This document shows positions 25,754 through 35,038 of a DNA stretch of 64,000 bases, one piece after another. The stretch spans positions 242,552-306,551 of the forward strand of contig OMYJ01000002.1 in assembly GCA_900315245.1 (NCBI GenBank), written 5' to 3'. The notes beneath the pieces were generated by a model. The model was not told where the DNA came from, made no database searches, and was given only the letters and a program-made list of their open reading frames with translations. Made by a program: the position numbers and the translations under genes. The stretch comes from an uncultured Bacteroidales bacterium. Lineage in GTDB: Bacteria; Bacteroidota; Bacteroidia; Bacteroidales; WCHB1-69. How positions within the stretch are numbered: position 1 is the stretch's first letter; each line of letters starts with the position of its first letter.

Positions 25754-27814
25754 TTACCTTCCGAAATCATAAACTACCTTGAAACGCAGACCGAATCCCT
25801 GCATCGGATAGTTCCTGATAATTTCATAATGGTTGTTGGCTATGTTAAGCAACTCCAATTTGAGTCCAAGCGAAGAATTGCGAAAATTGAAGTCATGGCT
25901 TAAGGTAATGCTGTGGTCAAAATAACCAGAGACCTCGTTAGCGGGGATGTTCTGCGACAAAGCATACCGCTTGCCACAAGCGATAAATGCGTATGTGACC
26001 GTTAACCATGGGGTTTGCATGCTCAAGCTCATAGATCCCGACCATAACGGGGTGTAGGGAATCTGATGGTTGAACGTCTTGCCGCTTTCATCAGTACGGT
26101 CAACTGCCTTTTGGTAGGTGACATTGCCGTTCAGCCGGAGAATGTACTTGCCCGTGATGCGATATTGCCAGAATGTGTTCAGCTCTGCCCCCGTCACATA
26201 AACCATGCCGTAGTTCAGCATCGTCCAGGAAAACAGATTATGCGACGGAAACGCCACGATTTTATCCTTCACAATGTTGAAATAGCCGTCCAACGTGGTG
26301 GAAACAGTAATCCTGCCAGCCGCAAGATTCGCCTCTTTCAGCACCAATCCCAAGTTCCACTGATGCGTTTTTTCAGGATTCAAGTTTACATTGCCTACCT
26401 CGCGATAATACAAGTCATTGAAAGTAGGCATTCTGAAAATATTCTTGTAGAAGAAACGCAGATGCACCGTCTTGGCCAACTCAAACGACCCTCCGATAGC
26501 AGGAGAAAAATGGGTGAAATCTTGAATTTCAGGATTCTCAATGATAATATTGTTGACGTAAGTGAACAACAAGTTGGCATTCAATTTCCAACGGTTTCCA
26601 GACAAAAGCGCAGACAAAGATGTGAGCGAGGTGAGCCTCCCAGGATGCGTATAATCAAGCGAATTGGCCTTCATTTGCTGATAGAAGACATCCTGCGCCA
26701 GAGCAAACTGCAATTTTTGTATATTTTTGAGTGAATCTTTCTCCAAGATGGGAGAATATTGCACAGTGTTGGAAAAATAACTCTCATGTTGATGATAACG
26801 ATTATCCAAAAAACCCTCGATATTCAGATAATCGGGGTCATAATACCGAGTATAATCGTAGTTAAACTTCAGATTGGCCTGATAAGCCCAACGATCACTG
26901 AAGTATTTATGATAATGCGCCTGCCCGAAGGCGTTTTGGTTCCAGAGTTTCTGATGTGATTCAGAATTGTAAAAGATAGTGGCAGAAGGGAGTTCGCGAG
27001 CCGAATTATAGTAATAGAGCTTGACATTGAACCGTTGGGTCTTGTCAATCTGCCAAACAGCATTGAATTCAGTGTTCAGAGTTCTCGTCTCAGCATTTTT
27101 ACGGATTTCATGGGAAACACTGTCATGGATGCCACCGTAGCGGAGCGTGTACGGGTAATTTCCCTTGGAGCGCATGGCATCCGCCGAGAGATTCCAGAAA
27201 AACAGACGGTCATTGTGCTTTTTGGAAACCACTTTATGGGTGACACCAGCCTGCAAAGAGTAGAGCCCGTACATACCCACAGCACCACCTACCCGAAAGT
27301 TGAAGGGCTTTTCAGGAATCATATTTATCGTGTTGATTTTCAATATGCTACTGTAAGAAAACAGCCGTGCGGGAACGAAGATCTTATCATCAAGCCCAAC
27401 AACCAACGAAAGCGAAGCGACATTTTCAAGGGAGAGTTTTCCGAGGTCGATCTGGCCGGTTTGGCAGTCGGTGAGGGCAATGTCATCGTAGGCCACGCCG
27501 GTATGCTGGGTGCCGAGACCGCGCACGGAAACCGTTTTCATGCCGCCGGTGCCGCCATAGTCACGTACTACCACCCCCGACATATACTTCAGGGCATCAG
27601 ATAGTTGTAGAGTGGGAAGTTGTTTGATTTGCTGCGCTGAAATCTGTTGAACGGCAGCCGGTCCCGAAAACACTTTCTGCGGCGCATCGGCATTGATGTT
27701 CACCTCGCGGAGTCGTTGCGCACGGATGCTGTCGCGGTTGGTTTGGCCCCATCCACTAACGCCAGAAACCAACATAACTATCAGCAGCACAACTATTTTC
27801 AGTAGCTTTTTCAT
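25754..27814 (-). CDS. TonB-dependent outer-membrane receptor
   Basis: The protein, 686 residues from the ATG at 27814, has a signal peptide (MKKLLKIVVLLIVMLVSGVS). A plug domain runs from about residue 45 to 160, with VNINADAPQKVFSG, LSDALKYMSGVVVRDYGG and VSVRGLGTQHTGVAYDD, and a 22-strand-type barrel ends in FGLRFKVVYDFGR. It lacks the N-terminal carboxypeptidase-like domain of SusC proteins and looks like the BtuB/siderophore type. No SusD partner is present. The ligand is unknown. An ATG at 27832 would add six residues, but the promoter word at 27830-27837 overlaps it. Confidence 0.9.
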   Translation of the reverse strand: MKKLLKIVVLLIVMLVSGVSGWGQTNRDSIRAQRLREVNINADAPQKVFSGPAAVQQISAQQIKQLPTLQLSDALKYMSGVVVRDYGGTGGMKTVSVRGLGTQHTGVAYDDIALTDCQTGQIDLGKLSLENVASLSLVVGLDDKIFVPARLFSYSSILKINTINMIPEKPFNFRVGGAVGMYGLYSLQAGVTHKVVSKKHNDRLFFWNLSADAMRSKGNYPYTLRYGGIHDSVSHEIRKNAETRTLNTEFNAVWQIDKTQRFNVKLYYYNSARELPSATIFYNSESHQKLWNQNAFGQAHYHKYFSDRWAYQANLKFNYDYTRYYDPDYLNIEGFLDNRYHQHESYFSNTVQYSPILEKDSLKNIQKLQFALAQDVFYQQMKANSLDYTHPGRLTSLTSLSALLSGNRWKLNANLLFTYVNNIIIENPEIQDFTHFSPAIGGSFELAKTVHLRFFYKNIFRMPTFNDLYYREVGNVNLNPEKTHQWNLGLVLKEANLAAGRITVSTTLDGYFNIVKDKIVAFPSHNLFSWTMLNYGMVYVTGAELNTFWQYRITGKYILRLNGNVTYQKAVDRTDESGKTFNHQIPYTPLWSGSMSLSMQTPWLTVTYAFIACGKRYALSQNIPANEVSGYFDHSITLSHDFNFRNSSLGLKLELLNIANNHYEIIRNYPMQGFGLRFKVVYDFGR

Positions 27815-27829
27815 TTTGGAAATCAGGCG

Positions 27830-27837
27830 CAAAGGTA
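27830..27837 (-). promoter_or_regulatory. Putative -7 promoter word for the TonB-dependent receptor
   Basis: The minus strand reads TACCTTTG 15 bases before the ATG at 27814 and faces a plus-strand promoter word at 27864-27871. Confidence 0.55.
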
Positions 27838-27863
27838 TGATTTTTTCAGATTTGAAAAAAATG

Positions 27864-27871
27864 TACTTTTG
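27864..27871 (+). promoter_or_regulatory. Putative -7 promoter word for the outer-membrane barrel gene
   Basis: TACTTTTG lies 35 bases before the ATG at 27907. Confidence 0.55.
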
Positions 27872-27906
27872 CCGCCGTTTTTATTTCGTAACTAAAATTC
27901 TGTATT

Positions 27907-28467
27907 ATGAAAAGAAATGCATTAAAAACATTAACCTTGTTGTGTGTTGTCTTGTGCTGCGGATTAGGCTCGCTGAACGCACAGGAACAACAAGAGAAAA
28001 AAATCGCCTACAATTTCATTAATGAATATGGGTTTTTTGTGGGGAAAAATGTCGGCTGGACGGGAGTTTTCGTCAACGGTATCGCCATCAATCAGAACGA
28101 CGCTGTTGGTATTGGTGTCGGTTATGGTCTGAACACCGGAGCTTTTCAGGAAATCCCCCTTTTCCTCAACTACCGCCACTATTTTGAGAGAGGCCGCAAA
28201 CTGAAACCACTCATCAACATTGCAGCTGGCGTCGGATTCCATTTTTGGACGGAAGAATTTTCTCGCCCTATTTATGGCCCAAACGAAAACTTTCTTTATT
28301 ACGAATACGATGAGGAAAACAAACAGGGAGTCGGCATGTATGCCACCATCGCAGGAGGCTTCCGCGTGAAAGCGCTTTCTTTCACTGGCGGTTTCTTCTT
28401 CAGAACCTTCCCGAACGAGAAAGGCTTCAGCGGCGGCATCGAGGCCAAAGTCGGCTATACGTTCTAG
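27907..28467 (+). CDS. Small outer-membrane beta-barrel protein
   Basis: The 186-residue product starts with a signal peptide ending in GLGSLNAQ. It continues as alternating strands (NAVGIGVGYGLNTGA is replaced here by DAVGIGVGYGLNTG) and ends in the aromatic residue of EAKVGYTF, the usual end of an 8-strand barrel. The glycine and tyrosine spacing fits an OmpW/OmpA-like barrel. Function is unknown. It is transcribed away from the TonB-dependent receptor and faces the polysaccharide operon. Confidence 0.75.
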   Translation: MKRNALKTLTLLCVVLCCGLGSLNAQEQQEKKIAYNFINEYGFFVGKNVGWTGVFVNGIAINQNDAVGIGVGYGLNTGAFQEIPLFLNYRHYFERGRKLKPLINIAAGVGFHFWTEEFSRPIYGPNENFLYYEYDEENKQGVGMYATIAGGFRVKALSFTGGFFFRTFPNEKGFSGGIEAKVGYTF

Positions 28468-28502
28468 GACTCAGGACTTGAGACTTTGGAACAGCAAACA
28501 AA

Positions 28503-29504
28503 TTAATGATTAGACTGCACGGAGATTTTTCTGTGCGAAATAGTCTTAAGGATTCCCACCCAATAGCCGCACCCGTAACTGAGGTGTATGGCTGCAAAGG
28601 TGAAGGGCATCCATAAAATATCCGGCCAGACTCGTTCCCTGTTTCGTCCAAAAACGAAACAACAAAAAACGTAAAGAACTATTACGGAAACGAGTAGCCA
28701 CATAATCGTTCTTGAAAAAACGCTCAACAGCCCTCCTGCAATAAGACCCGCAAAAAACATTGGCGGGATAAATTGCCGGAGGGTTGTCGGTTTTTGCAAC
28801 TTATGGTTCACCAACGGTTTGAAAAGACCATATTGGAAAAACATCTTGGCGGTTTTAGTCAGGGAGTCGCGGGCAAAATAGTCAACAATCACCTGCGGGA
28901 GCAAGAGAATCTTACCGCCATTCTTGATAATTCTCCCGTTGAATTCATCATCCTGATTGCGCACCAATTCTTCGTCGAAAAGACCGATTTTGTCAAAGAT
29001 CTCGCGTCTAAAACAACCGAAAGGGACTGTGTCCACCCACATCTCGTGGTCTGAACCAATTCTGAAGTAAGAGTTGCCCATTCCAAAGGGAGAGCTCATG
29101 GCGTGTGCTATGGCGCGACAAACGGGGGTCTCCTTTGCCGGCAATGTACGACACACTCCGCCCACATTATCAGCCCCAGATTCCTCTAACCTATTGACCA
29201 ACAGCGAGAAATAGTTCTCTGGATACTTGGCATGGGCATCCAACCGTATGATAATGTTCCCTGAAGATGCGCGAATGCCGATGTTCAGAGCCGCCGGTGC
29301 AATCCGTTTCGGATTATCCAACAGTTGGATAAAAGCATACTCCTGCATATATTCTGCAATGATTTCGCGGGTGCGGTCGCTGCTTTGCCCATCAACAAAC
29401 AACACCTCCAAATCATCCTTGGGGTAATCTTGGTTCAAGATTGACAGAATGCACTCTTCAATGCGGCTTTCTTCATTATAAATGGGACAGATGACGGATA
29501 ACAT
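28503..29504 (-). CDS. ExoA-like glycosyltransferase, family GT2
   Basis: The 333-residue protein has a GT-A domain. VICPIYNEESRIEECILSIL is at the start, the metal-binding DAH in IIRLDAHAKYPENYF is at about residue 90, and the acceptor-side motif is ELVRNQDDEFNGRI. C-terminal membrane helices run from about residue 245 to 305. The layout matches ExoA-type beta-glycosyltransferases of exopolysaccharide synthesis. It is the last gene of the minus-strand operon beginning with the Wzx flippase at 34231. Confidence 0.88.
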   Translation of the reverse strand: MLSVICPIYNEESRIEECILSILNQDYPKDDLEVLFVDGQSSDRTREIIAEYMQEYAFIQLLDNPKRIAPAALNIGIRASSGNIIIRLDAHAKYPENYFSLLVNRLEESGADNVGGVCRTLPAKETPVCRAIAHAMSSPFGMGNSYFRIGSDHEMWVDTVPFGCFRREIFDKIGLFDEELVRNQDDEFNGRIIKNGGKILLLPQVIVDYFARDSLTKTAKMFFQYGLFKPLVNHKLQKPTTLRQFIPPMFFAGLIAGGLLSVFSRTIMWLLVSVIVLYVFCCFVFGRNRERVWPDILWMPFTFAAIHLSYGCGYWVGILKTISHRKISVQSNH

Positions 29505-29560
29505 GACGGATGTTTTAGACGTGAGACGTATGATGTGAGACGTATGACTTATGATCTAAG
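29505..29560. repeat. Short degenerate repeat at the end of the Wzy-GT4 gene
   Basis: Units of GACGTATGA and GTGAGACGT follow one another. The stop codon (29556-29558) of the next gene lies inside the tract. Confidence 0.65.
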
Positions 29561-31859
29561 ACTTTTGATTTGTTATTTCGTGTAAGTTATCGTACAAGGA
29601 GACGTAATGCTGGGCGATAGAATGCCAACGGAAGGTGTTGAAGGTGCTTTCAGGAAGGGTTTCGTAGGCTTCGGGATGTTGGAGCAGCTTTCTCATTGCG
29701 GCAGCTATGTCGTTTTCACTCAACGGATTGACACTCTCGCCAACCGGTTCGGAAAACATTCCTTCAATAGCTTCTCCCCGACTCCACAAAACAGAAAGTC
29801 CTTGAGAAAGTGCTTCCACATAGACCAATCCGAAAGTTTCTGATTTTGATGGCATTACAAACACACTGTTGGCCCTGTACAATGACCGCATTTCCTCCAA
29901 ATCGGTGATTCTTCCGTGATAGGTGATCCAATCGGCATGTTGTTTCATCAAAGCGAGAACCTGCTGTTCGTTGTCACCGCCGTCGCCAGCTACATCTAAA
30001 TGTAAATCAGGGATTTCGGAGCGCAGACTTTGCAATGCGCGCATCATTCTGGGTATGTTCTTATTGCGATTGAAAATGCCGACGTAGAGCAACCGATGCG
30101 GGTTTTCTGTGTTTTTTTCTGTATGTAGATGGTTGATCCAGAAATCGTTAATGCCATTCGGGATGACAATGGATTTGTCCGCCGTGACCGCTTTCATCCC
30201 CCACAAGGTCGGATGTTTCAGCAGTCGTTGACGGAGATTCGGGGTGATGAAAACCACCTTCCCTGCCGATTCAAGCACAGCCCGATGTACCCACCACAAA
30301 TGAGGCATATAGCGTAAAAAGGCATTCACATCGCAATTGCGCACTGCCACAATATAAGGGATTCCGTATTTTCTGTGCAATTCCCTCGCAACCATGCCGT
30401 CGCTGAACAAGGTGGTGGCATGAATGCATGAAATTTCTCCCAAATCCACCGTTTTCTCTATCTCGCGAACTGTTCTGTCCACTTTGTGGAAGAAAAAGAG
30501 ACGATGGAAGGGTTTCAGAATGTGAGCATATATAAAAGTAGTGTGTTGTCCATCAAAGCGGTTGTTTTCAGGTGTCGTTTTTCGTACGGGTGTGAACACC
30601 ACTTGATCCTGTTCCAACCCATCCAATTCTCGGTATAAATTAGCATGTACTTTGCTGTAAAAGAAGTCGTTGCAGATATGTAACACCTTTTTTGTTTTTC
30701 CATCCGCTTCGCATAGCTGAACTTTTTCACAAGAGGAAAGCGAGAATCCCAGCAACAGGAAGGCGAGCAACTGCACCAATCCAGGACCATACGGGAAATT
30801 AGGTTCCGCAAGACTGATAATCAACGGAATACAACAAACAATCCAACCCGCTTGGCGTATTTGGGATTTCCGTGTCTTGAAAATTTCAATCAAAGCACTG
30901 ATACAGAAATATAAATAAAAGGCCAACAGAGGAATAGAAAAGAACCCGTATCTCGCCAAACGCAAAAGCGGATAATTGTGTATGAACGGTATCTTCATCG
31001 GATTCTTCAAATCGTTCATGGAATGATGATGAATGAAGATATCCAGTCCCTGTTGGTTTCTGGCCCAACGATTGGTGGTGATGTCATTTATATCATTGCC
31101 ACTCTTTCCGCCAAACATGAACGTGTGAAGCTCCTCGCTGATAAAACCGGTGTAGATAATCACTCCTATCATCACAAACCCGATAATCGTGAGAAACGTC
31201 TTCACATTCCACTTCCATTTGAAGTCAGCCTCTTTAGCAACAATCAGCAACCCACAGGCTATCAAGGCAAAAACGTCAGAACGGGCGCGAATCAGCACTA
31301 GAGACAATAACGCCAGAAAACTAATCACCCACAAAGAAGTGCGTTCGTCCCGCATTTTCATTCCAAAGTAGAAACATGCTGTAGCCCCTATGGCCGCCAT
31401 AGCGCCGATCTGGTTTTTCCCTTCGTCAAACATATAATACTCAGGCACATACAGACCACCAGCATAAAAAATCGCATTACATAGGATGACCGTCACCACG
31501 CAAATCGTATAGTAATAGCAGGCATTCATCCATTGACGCTCATCCCATTGCAAACCAGCCCCAACAGTAATCGTAATCAGGGAAACAACCAACTGGAAAA
31601 TATCCGTAAGATCTATGGGAAGAAACAGCACACAAGGCAACATGCACAGAACAGCAAGGATGAGTAATCGTACGAACCGTGCCGAGAGCATACGGTTCAG
31701 CGAAAAGGTGAGCGCAAAAACCACCAGTGTCAGCAGCATTATCACGTAGCGGGCGATATAATAGGCGACCGTCATATACACCCACGGCAGAAACATCAAC
31801 GGTGACATACACAGTATCACCATTATCAATATGTTCGCAATTTTCTGTTTCTTCATCAT
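29556..31859 (-). CDS. Fusion of a Wzy-like O-antigen polymerase and a GT4 glycosyltransferase
   Basis: The 767-residue protein joins two usually separate functions. Residues 1-385 hold about ten membrane helices, with a large loop between helices (GKSGNDINDITTNRWARNQQ) as in O-antigen ligase/polymerase proteins. Residues 395-760 form a GT-B domain, with KKVLHICNDFFYSKVHANLY, LLYVGIFNRNKNIPRMMRAL and VFVMPSKSETFGLVYVEALS (the EX7E donor motif). No frameshift or internal start separates them. The product could polymerise repeat units and add a sugar at the membrane. It sits between the GT2 gene and the TupA-like gene. The order is clear, but the activity is inferred. Confidence 0.85.
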   Translation of the reverse strand: MMKKQKIANILIMVILCMSPLMFLPWVYMTVAYYIARYVIMLLTLVVFALTFSLNRMLSARFVRLLILAVLCMLPCVLFLPIDLTDIFQLVVSLITITVGAGLQWDERQWMNACYYYTICVVTVILCNAIFYAGGLYVPEYYMFDEGKNQIGAMAAIGATACFYFGMKMRDERTSLWVISFLALLSLVLIRARSDVFALIACGLLIVAKEADFKWKWNVKTFLTIIGFVMIGVIIYTGFISEELHTFMFGGKSGNDINDITTNRWARNQQGLDIFIHHHSMNDLKNPMKIPFIHNYPLLRLARYGFFSIPLLAFYLYFCISALIEIFKTRKSQIRQAGWIVCCIPLIISLAEPNFPYGPGLVQLLAFLLLGFSLSSCEKVQLCEADGKTKKVLHICNDFFYSKVHANLYRELDGLEQDQVVFTPVRKTTPENNRFDGQHTTFIYAHILKPFHRLFFFHKVDRTVREIEKTVDLGEISCIHATTLFSDGMVARELHRKYGIPYIVAVRNCDVNAFLRYMPHLWWVHRAVLESAGKVVFITPNLRQRLLKHPTLWGMKAVTADKSIVIPNGINDFWINHLHTEKNTENPHRLLYVGIFNRNKNIPRMMRALQSLRSEIPDLHLDVAGDGGDNEQQVLALMKQHADWITYHGRITDLEEMRSLYRANSVFVMPSKSETFGLVYVEALSQGLSVLWSRGEAIEGMFSEPVGESVNPLSENDIAAAMRKLLQHPEAYETLPESTFNTFRWHSIAQHYVSLYDNLHEITNQKS

Positions 31860-31874
31860 AATACGATTTACGGT

Positions 31875-32774
31875 TTACGATTTACGGTTTGCGGTGTCCA
31901 GCCGGACCATGTTGCCGAAGAGCAAGTCGCTTTCAGGAAGCCGACCATAGTCAAAACCACCACTCGGCGTAAAAGTCAGCTCTCCAAAGTAGGCTTTTCC
32001 TCGTTCAAGGTAAAAATCAGCACGGACAAATGGGAACGGCTTTGAAAGCGTCTCTGCATAATCGAACAGCGCATCCATTCCATCGGGTTTGGGAATGGTG
32101 AAGCCTTCTGGAGCTTCAATTCCTTGACGATTAAGCCGTTGCAGTTTCCAGTCACGGTCGAAGAAGTAAAACGCCGGTTTTTGCCCTTCCTGGCGTCCGA
32201 TGCAGCATAACACATATTTGGCCACACCATTGAAACAATAAAACTTATAATCCACAGGGGAAGAACCATGTTCCGGCTCAATGAACTTCTCGCATATAAG
32301 CACTTTCTTCGCCACGTCATATTGGGGTTCCGCAGCCAATAAATGGAATTTGAGCTTTTGGAAACGTTTCAACTCCTGTGTCGCTTTGCGGACATCCAAA
32401 TGTTGCTTGTTCATACATACCACATTGCCGCCGTTCCCAAAATTCCATTTCAAAACGAACTTTTCCGGCAGTTTTTCCCACGGGATTTCCTCCGGATCAT
32501 CATAACAAGCAATCACCTCTGTCAAAATGGACTCCAAGCCGCACTCTTTCACATAATCACGTACCTGCCATTTGTCAGCGCATTGCTTCACCAAGGCATT
32601 GTCTTGATAATAATGCAGTTTCATCCATTGGATTTTTTCGTCCAATGTCTGCGGATTATCCAAATCCGGTCGCCGGTGGTGACACAGTCGGAAAAGCAGA
32701 TTTATCGTCCACTTCGGAGAGACAGTGGTCAACAGATAACGGAACCATATATTCAAATTGGAGCGCGATTGCAT
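31875..32774 (-). CDS. TupA-like ATP-grasp protein
   Basis: The 299-residue protein contains LDNPQTLDEKIQWMKLHYY near the start, the ATP-binding segment EKFVLKWNFGNGGNVVCM in the middle and VRADFYLERGKAYFGELTFT near the end, the pattern of TupA-type ATP-grasp proteins of polysaccharide clusters. In TupA the family joins glutamyl or glucuronyl units in teichuronopeptide. Here it probably joins an amino acid or similar group to a glycan. It is three bases from the Wzx gene. Its stop codon lies in a repeat of TTTACGG. Confidence 0.85.
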   Translation of the reverse strand: MQSRSNLNIWFRYLLTTVSPKWTINLLFRLCHHRRPDLDNPQTLDEKIQWMKLHYYQDNALVKQCADKWQVRDYVKECGLESILTEVIACYDDPEEIPWEKLPEKFVLKWNFGNGGNVVCMNKQHLDVRKATQELKRFQKLKFHLLAAEPQYDVAKKVLICEKFIEPEHGSSPVDYKFYCFNGVAKYVLCCIGRQEGQKPAFYFFDRDWKLQRLNRQGIEAPEGFTIPKPDGMDALFDYAETLSKPFPFVRADFYLERGKAYFGELTFTPSGGFDYGRLPESDLLFGNMVRLDTANRKS

Positions 32775-32776
32775 GG

Positions 32777-34231
32777 TTATTTTTTTCGGTGAACAATATT
32801 GGTGATTATTCCAAGATATATATCTAACTCGTTTATTTTTAATATTTTAGCAATAGAAATATAAAGACCTACATAGAGGATAATCTGAAAAAGCATGGTG
32901 AGATAAGGGTGACAATGGAGCAGAAGTCCGAATCCGTAAGTCAGAACGCCTGTGACTACGGCAATCAGCAGACACACGCCAACATCGCCTATCTGTCTCA
33001 AGAGTCCGTAATTTATGAGCTTTTTATTGACTATTGTGTTGATAATAAAACCGATATAAGCAACGCTTGCCACTGCCCACAGCAGCCCGTAAATTCCGAA
33101 ACGTATTCCGAACAAAATCAGCGCGATGCCAATCAGCCGCTTGGTGATTTGAATGACGAAGTAGATTTTTCCTTTTCCTAACGATTTGATTACATTAGTG
33201 TTAAGGGTGTTCACCGTGTAAATAAGCCCAGAAACACAGAGGATTTGGAAATAAGGGGCGGAGGGTTCCCACTTGCTGCCATAGAGCAAGCAGATGAGCG
33301 GTTGCGCGACAATCATGAGCAAAATCATCATCGGGAAATTGAGAAAAGTGAGGGCTTTGGTGCTTTTGCGTACGCCCGCGAGCAATCGGTCGGGATCGTC
33401 TTGGAGTGACGAAAAGGCAGGAAATGTGACATCATTGACGATGGATGACAATCCCGTAACAGGGATCTCTTCCAGCTTCTTGGCCTGGGAGAAGTAACCC
33501 AAGTCGCCGGCGGAAAAGCGTTTGCCGATAATCAGCCCCTGCAGGTTCGTATAGAGTGTTTCCGCCAAGGAGGAAAGCAACATCAGGCCACCGAAACTGA
33601 AAAGGGTCTTGAGAGATGAGAGGCTGAATTCCCACGCAGGCCGCCAGTCACTCATCTTCCACAGCAACAACACATTCACGATGGACGCGAGGATGGCGGA
33701 GGCCACCAGACTCCATGCTCCGAAGCCGCGCAAAGCTAACGGAATGGCAATGAGGGTTCCCGCCAAAGCCGCCGCCATATTTCTGATAGCCAATGCTTTG
33801 AAATTCATCTGCTTCTGAAGCTGAGTGTATTGCACAATGGAAAACGATTGGATAAGCAGCACCAGACTTTGCACCCGCAAAAGCGGTTTCACCAAGGGCA
33901 ATGCGTAATAGTCGGCGATGAACGGCGCAGAGACGTATAAAATGAGATAGAAAACCGCAGCCACAACCAGATTCCAGTAGAAAACGGTCGAATAATCAAG
34001 GTGATCGGGGTTTTTCTTCTGAATAAGAGCGGCTCCCAATCCACCTTGGATGAAGATGTTGGAGACAGCGAGGAAAATGGCTAACATGGCGATGGCCCCG
34101 AAATCCTCAGGCATGAGAAGACGGGCAAGCACAAGGTTCGTCAGGAAGTTGATAGTCAACGTCCCCACCTTCCCGATGCCTCCCCACATCATGCCGGACA
34201 CCGTTCTTTCTTTCAAATCACCCTGTCCCAT
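32777..34231 (-). CDS. Wzx-type polysaccharide flippase (MOP family)
   Basis: The 484-residue protein has 12-14 membrane helices and the MOP/WzxC features: VSGMMWGGIGKVGTLTINFLT at the start and LVLARLLMPEDFGAIAMLAI, with KKLEEIPVTGLSSIVNDVTF in the middle. It moves lipid-linked repeat units across the inner membrane. As first gene of the operon with a Wzy-like protein it indicates a Wzx/Wzy-dependent pathway. A promoter word is at 34275-34282. Confidence 0.93.
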   Translation of the reverse strand: MGQGDLKERTVSGMMWGGIGKVGTLTINFLTNLVLARLLMPEDFGAIAMLAIFLAVSNIFIQGGLGAALIQKKNPDHLDYSTVFYWNLVVAAVFYLILYVSAPFIADYYALPLVKPLLRVQSLVLLIQSFSIVQYTQLQKQMNFKALAIRNMAAALAGTLIAIPLALRGFGAWSLVASAILASIVNVLLLWKMSDWRPAWEFSLSSLKTLFSFGGLMLLSSLAETLYTNLQGLIIGKRFSAGDLGYFSQAKKLEEIPVTGLSSIVNDVTFPAFSSLQDDPDRLLAGVRKSTKALTFLNFPMMILLMIVAQPLICLLYGSKWEPSAPYFQILCVSGLIYTVNTLNTNVIKSLGKGKIYFVIQITKRLIGIALILFGIRFGIYGLLWAVASVAYIGFIINTIVNKKLINYGLLRQIGDVGVCLLIAVVTGVLTYGFGLLLHCHPYLTMLFQIILYVGLYISIAKILKINELDIYLGIITNIVHRKK

Positions 34232-34274
34232 TCCCTATTCAATACAATCGTTTTTGCTAATTTTATACACGGGG

Positions 34275-34282
34275 CAAAAATA
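34275..34282 (-). promoter_or_regulatory. Putative -7 promoter word for the Wzx operon
   Basis: The minus strand reads TATTTTTG about 45 bases before the Wzx start. Confidence 0.6.
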
Positions 34283-34352
34283 CAAAAAAGAACTATTTTA
34301 TTTACACAGATTTATTTGTGCTAAATACTATTTTCGCACTTTTTGCGTTTTA

Positions 34353-34382
34353 TTTGTTTTTCGGATATAAATTGTATTTTTG
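34353..34382 (+). promoter_or_regulatory. Putative full promoter (TTTG, 18 bases, TATTTTTG) for the PASTA gene
   Basis: A -33 word TTTG at 34353-34356 is followed after 18 bases by TATTTTTG at 34375-34382, the complete Bacteroidota arrangement. Transcription would begin before the ATG at 34409, ruling out the earlier in-frame start at 34343. Confidence 0.7.
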
Positions 34383-34408
34383 CACCTTTAGAATCTTGCT
34401 CATATAGA

Positions 34409-35017
34409 ATGACCAAACAAAGAACAACATCAGCCAGAAAATTGAGTCCGGACAGACCGGCCTTTCATATATTGTTGGCCATTTTAGTGACCATAATCAT
34501 CTTTGTGTCAGCCATTTTATTTTTGAGACTATTCACAAGACACGGTCACGAAATAGAGATGCCTTCATATTGCGGGCAGTCGGCGGAGGAGCTCACCCAA
34601 CGCGGAAGATCGGAGGGTTTTGTCTTTGAAGTCAGCGACGAATTGTATGATCGCGACGCCAAGCCAGGCACCGTGTTGAAGCAGAACCCGATGCCCGGAG
34701 AGAAAGTCAAACACGGGCGCAAAGTGTATCTCACCGTGGCGGCCGCAGAGCCACCAACAATCAAGATGCTGGAACTAAGAGACTTGTCTCTTCGCCAAGC
34801 GCAAATCATGATAGAGTCGCAAGGACTGGTGCTGGAGCGTGTGATTGAAAAGCCCAGTCCGTACGAGAATGTCGTTTTGGAGGTTCTTTACAAAGGCCAT
34901 TCCATCGCGCAAGGCACCCCCATCAAACAAGGCGAAAAAATAACTCTCGTGGTGGGCAAGGATATCGGTGGCCTGCCCGACTCCACGCAGACAGCAACTT
35001 CAGAAAATCCATTATAA
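34409..35017 (+). CDS. PASTA-domain membrane protein
   Basis: The 202-residue product from the ATG at 34409 has a basic start (MTKQRTTSARKLSPDR) and one membrane helix (FHILLAILVTIIIFVSAIL). Two PASTA domains follow, EIEMPSYCGQSAEELTQ to VYLTVAAAEPP and MLELRDLSLRQAQIMIESQG to KITLVVGKD. PASTA domains bind cell-wall fragments or beta-lactam-like ligands in other bacteria. Short PASTA proteins without a kinase domain are common in Bacteroidota and have no settled role. The next gene is a type IX cargo protein 21 bases away. Confidence 0.9.
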   Translation: MTKQRTTSARKLSPDRPAFHILLAILVTIIIFVSAILFLRLFTRHGHEIEMPSYCGQSAEELTQRGRSEGFVFEVSDELYDRDAKPGTVLKQNPMPGEKVKHGRKVYLTVAAAEPPTIKMLELRDLSLRQAQIMIESQGLVLERVIEKPSPYENVVLEVLYKGHSIAQGTPIKQGEKITLVVGKDIGGLPDSTQTATSENPL

Positions 35018-35038
35018 CCATATTAAATAAATCCGTTT

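Noticed and set aside
29556..31859. Frameshift joining two genes in the Wzy-GT4 reading frame
   Set aside because: The join is a continuous frame with a sensible linker and no sign of a lost stop and start pair.
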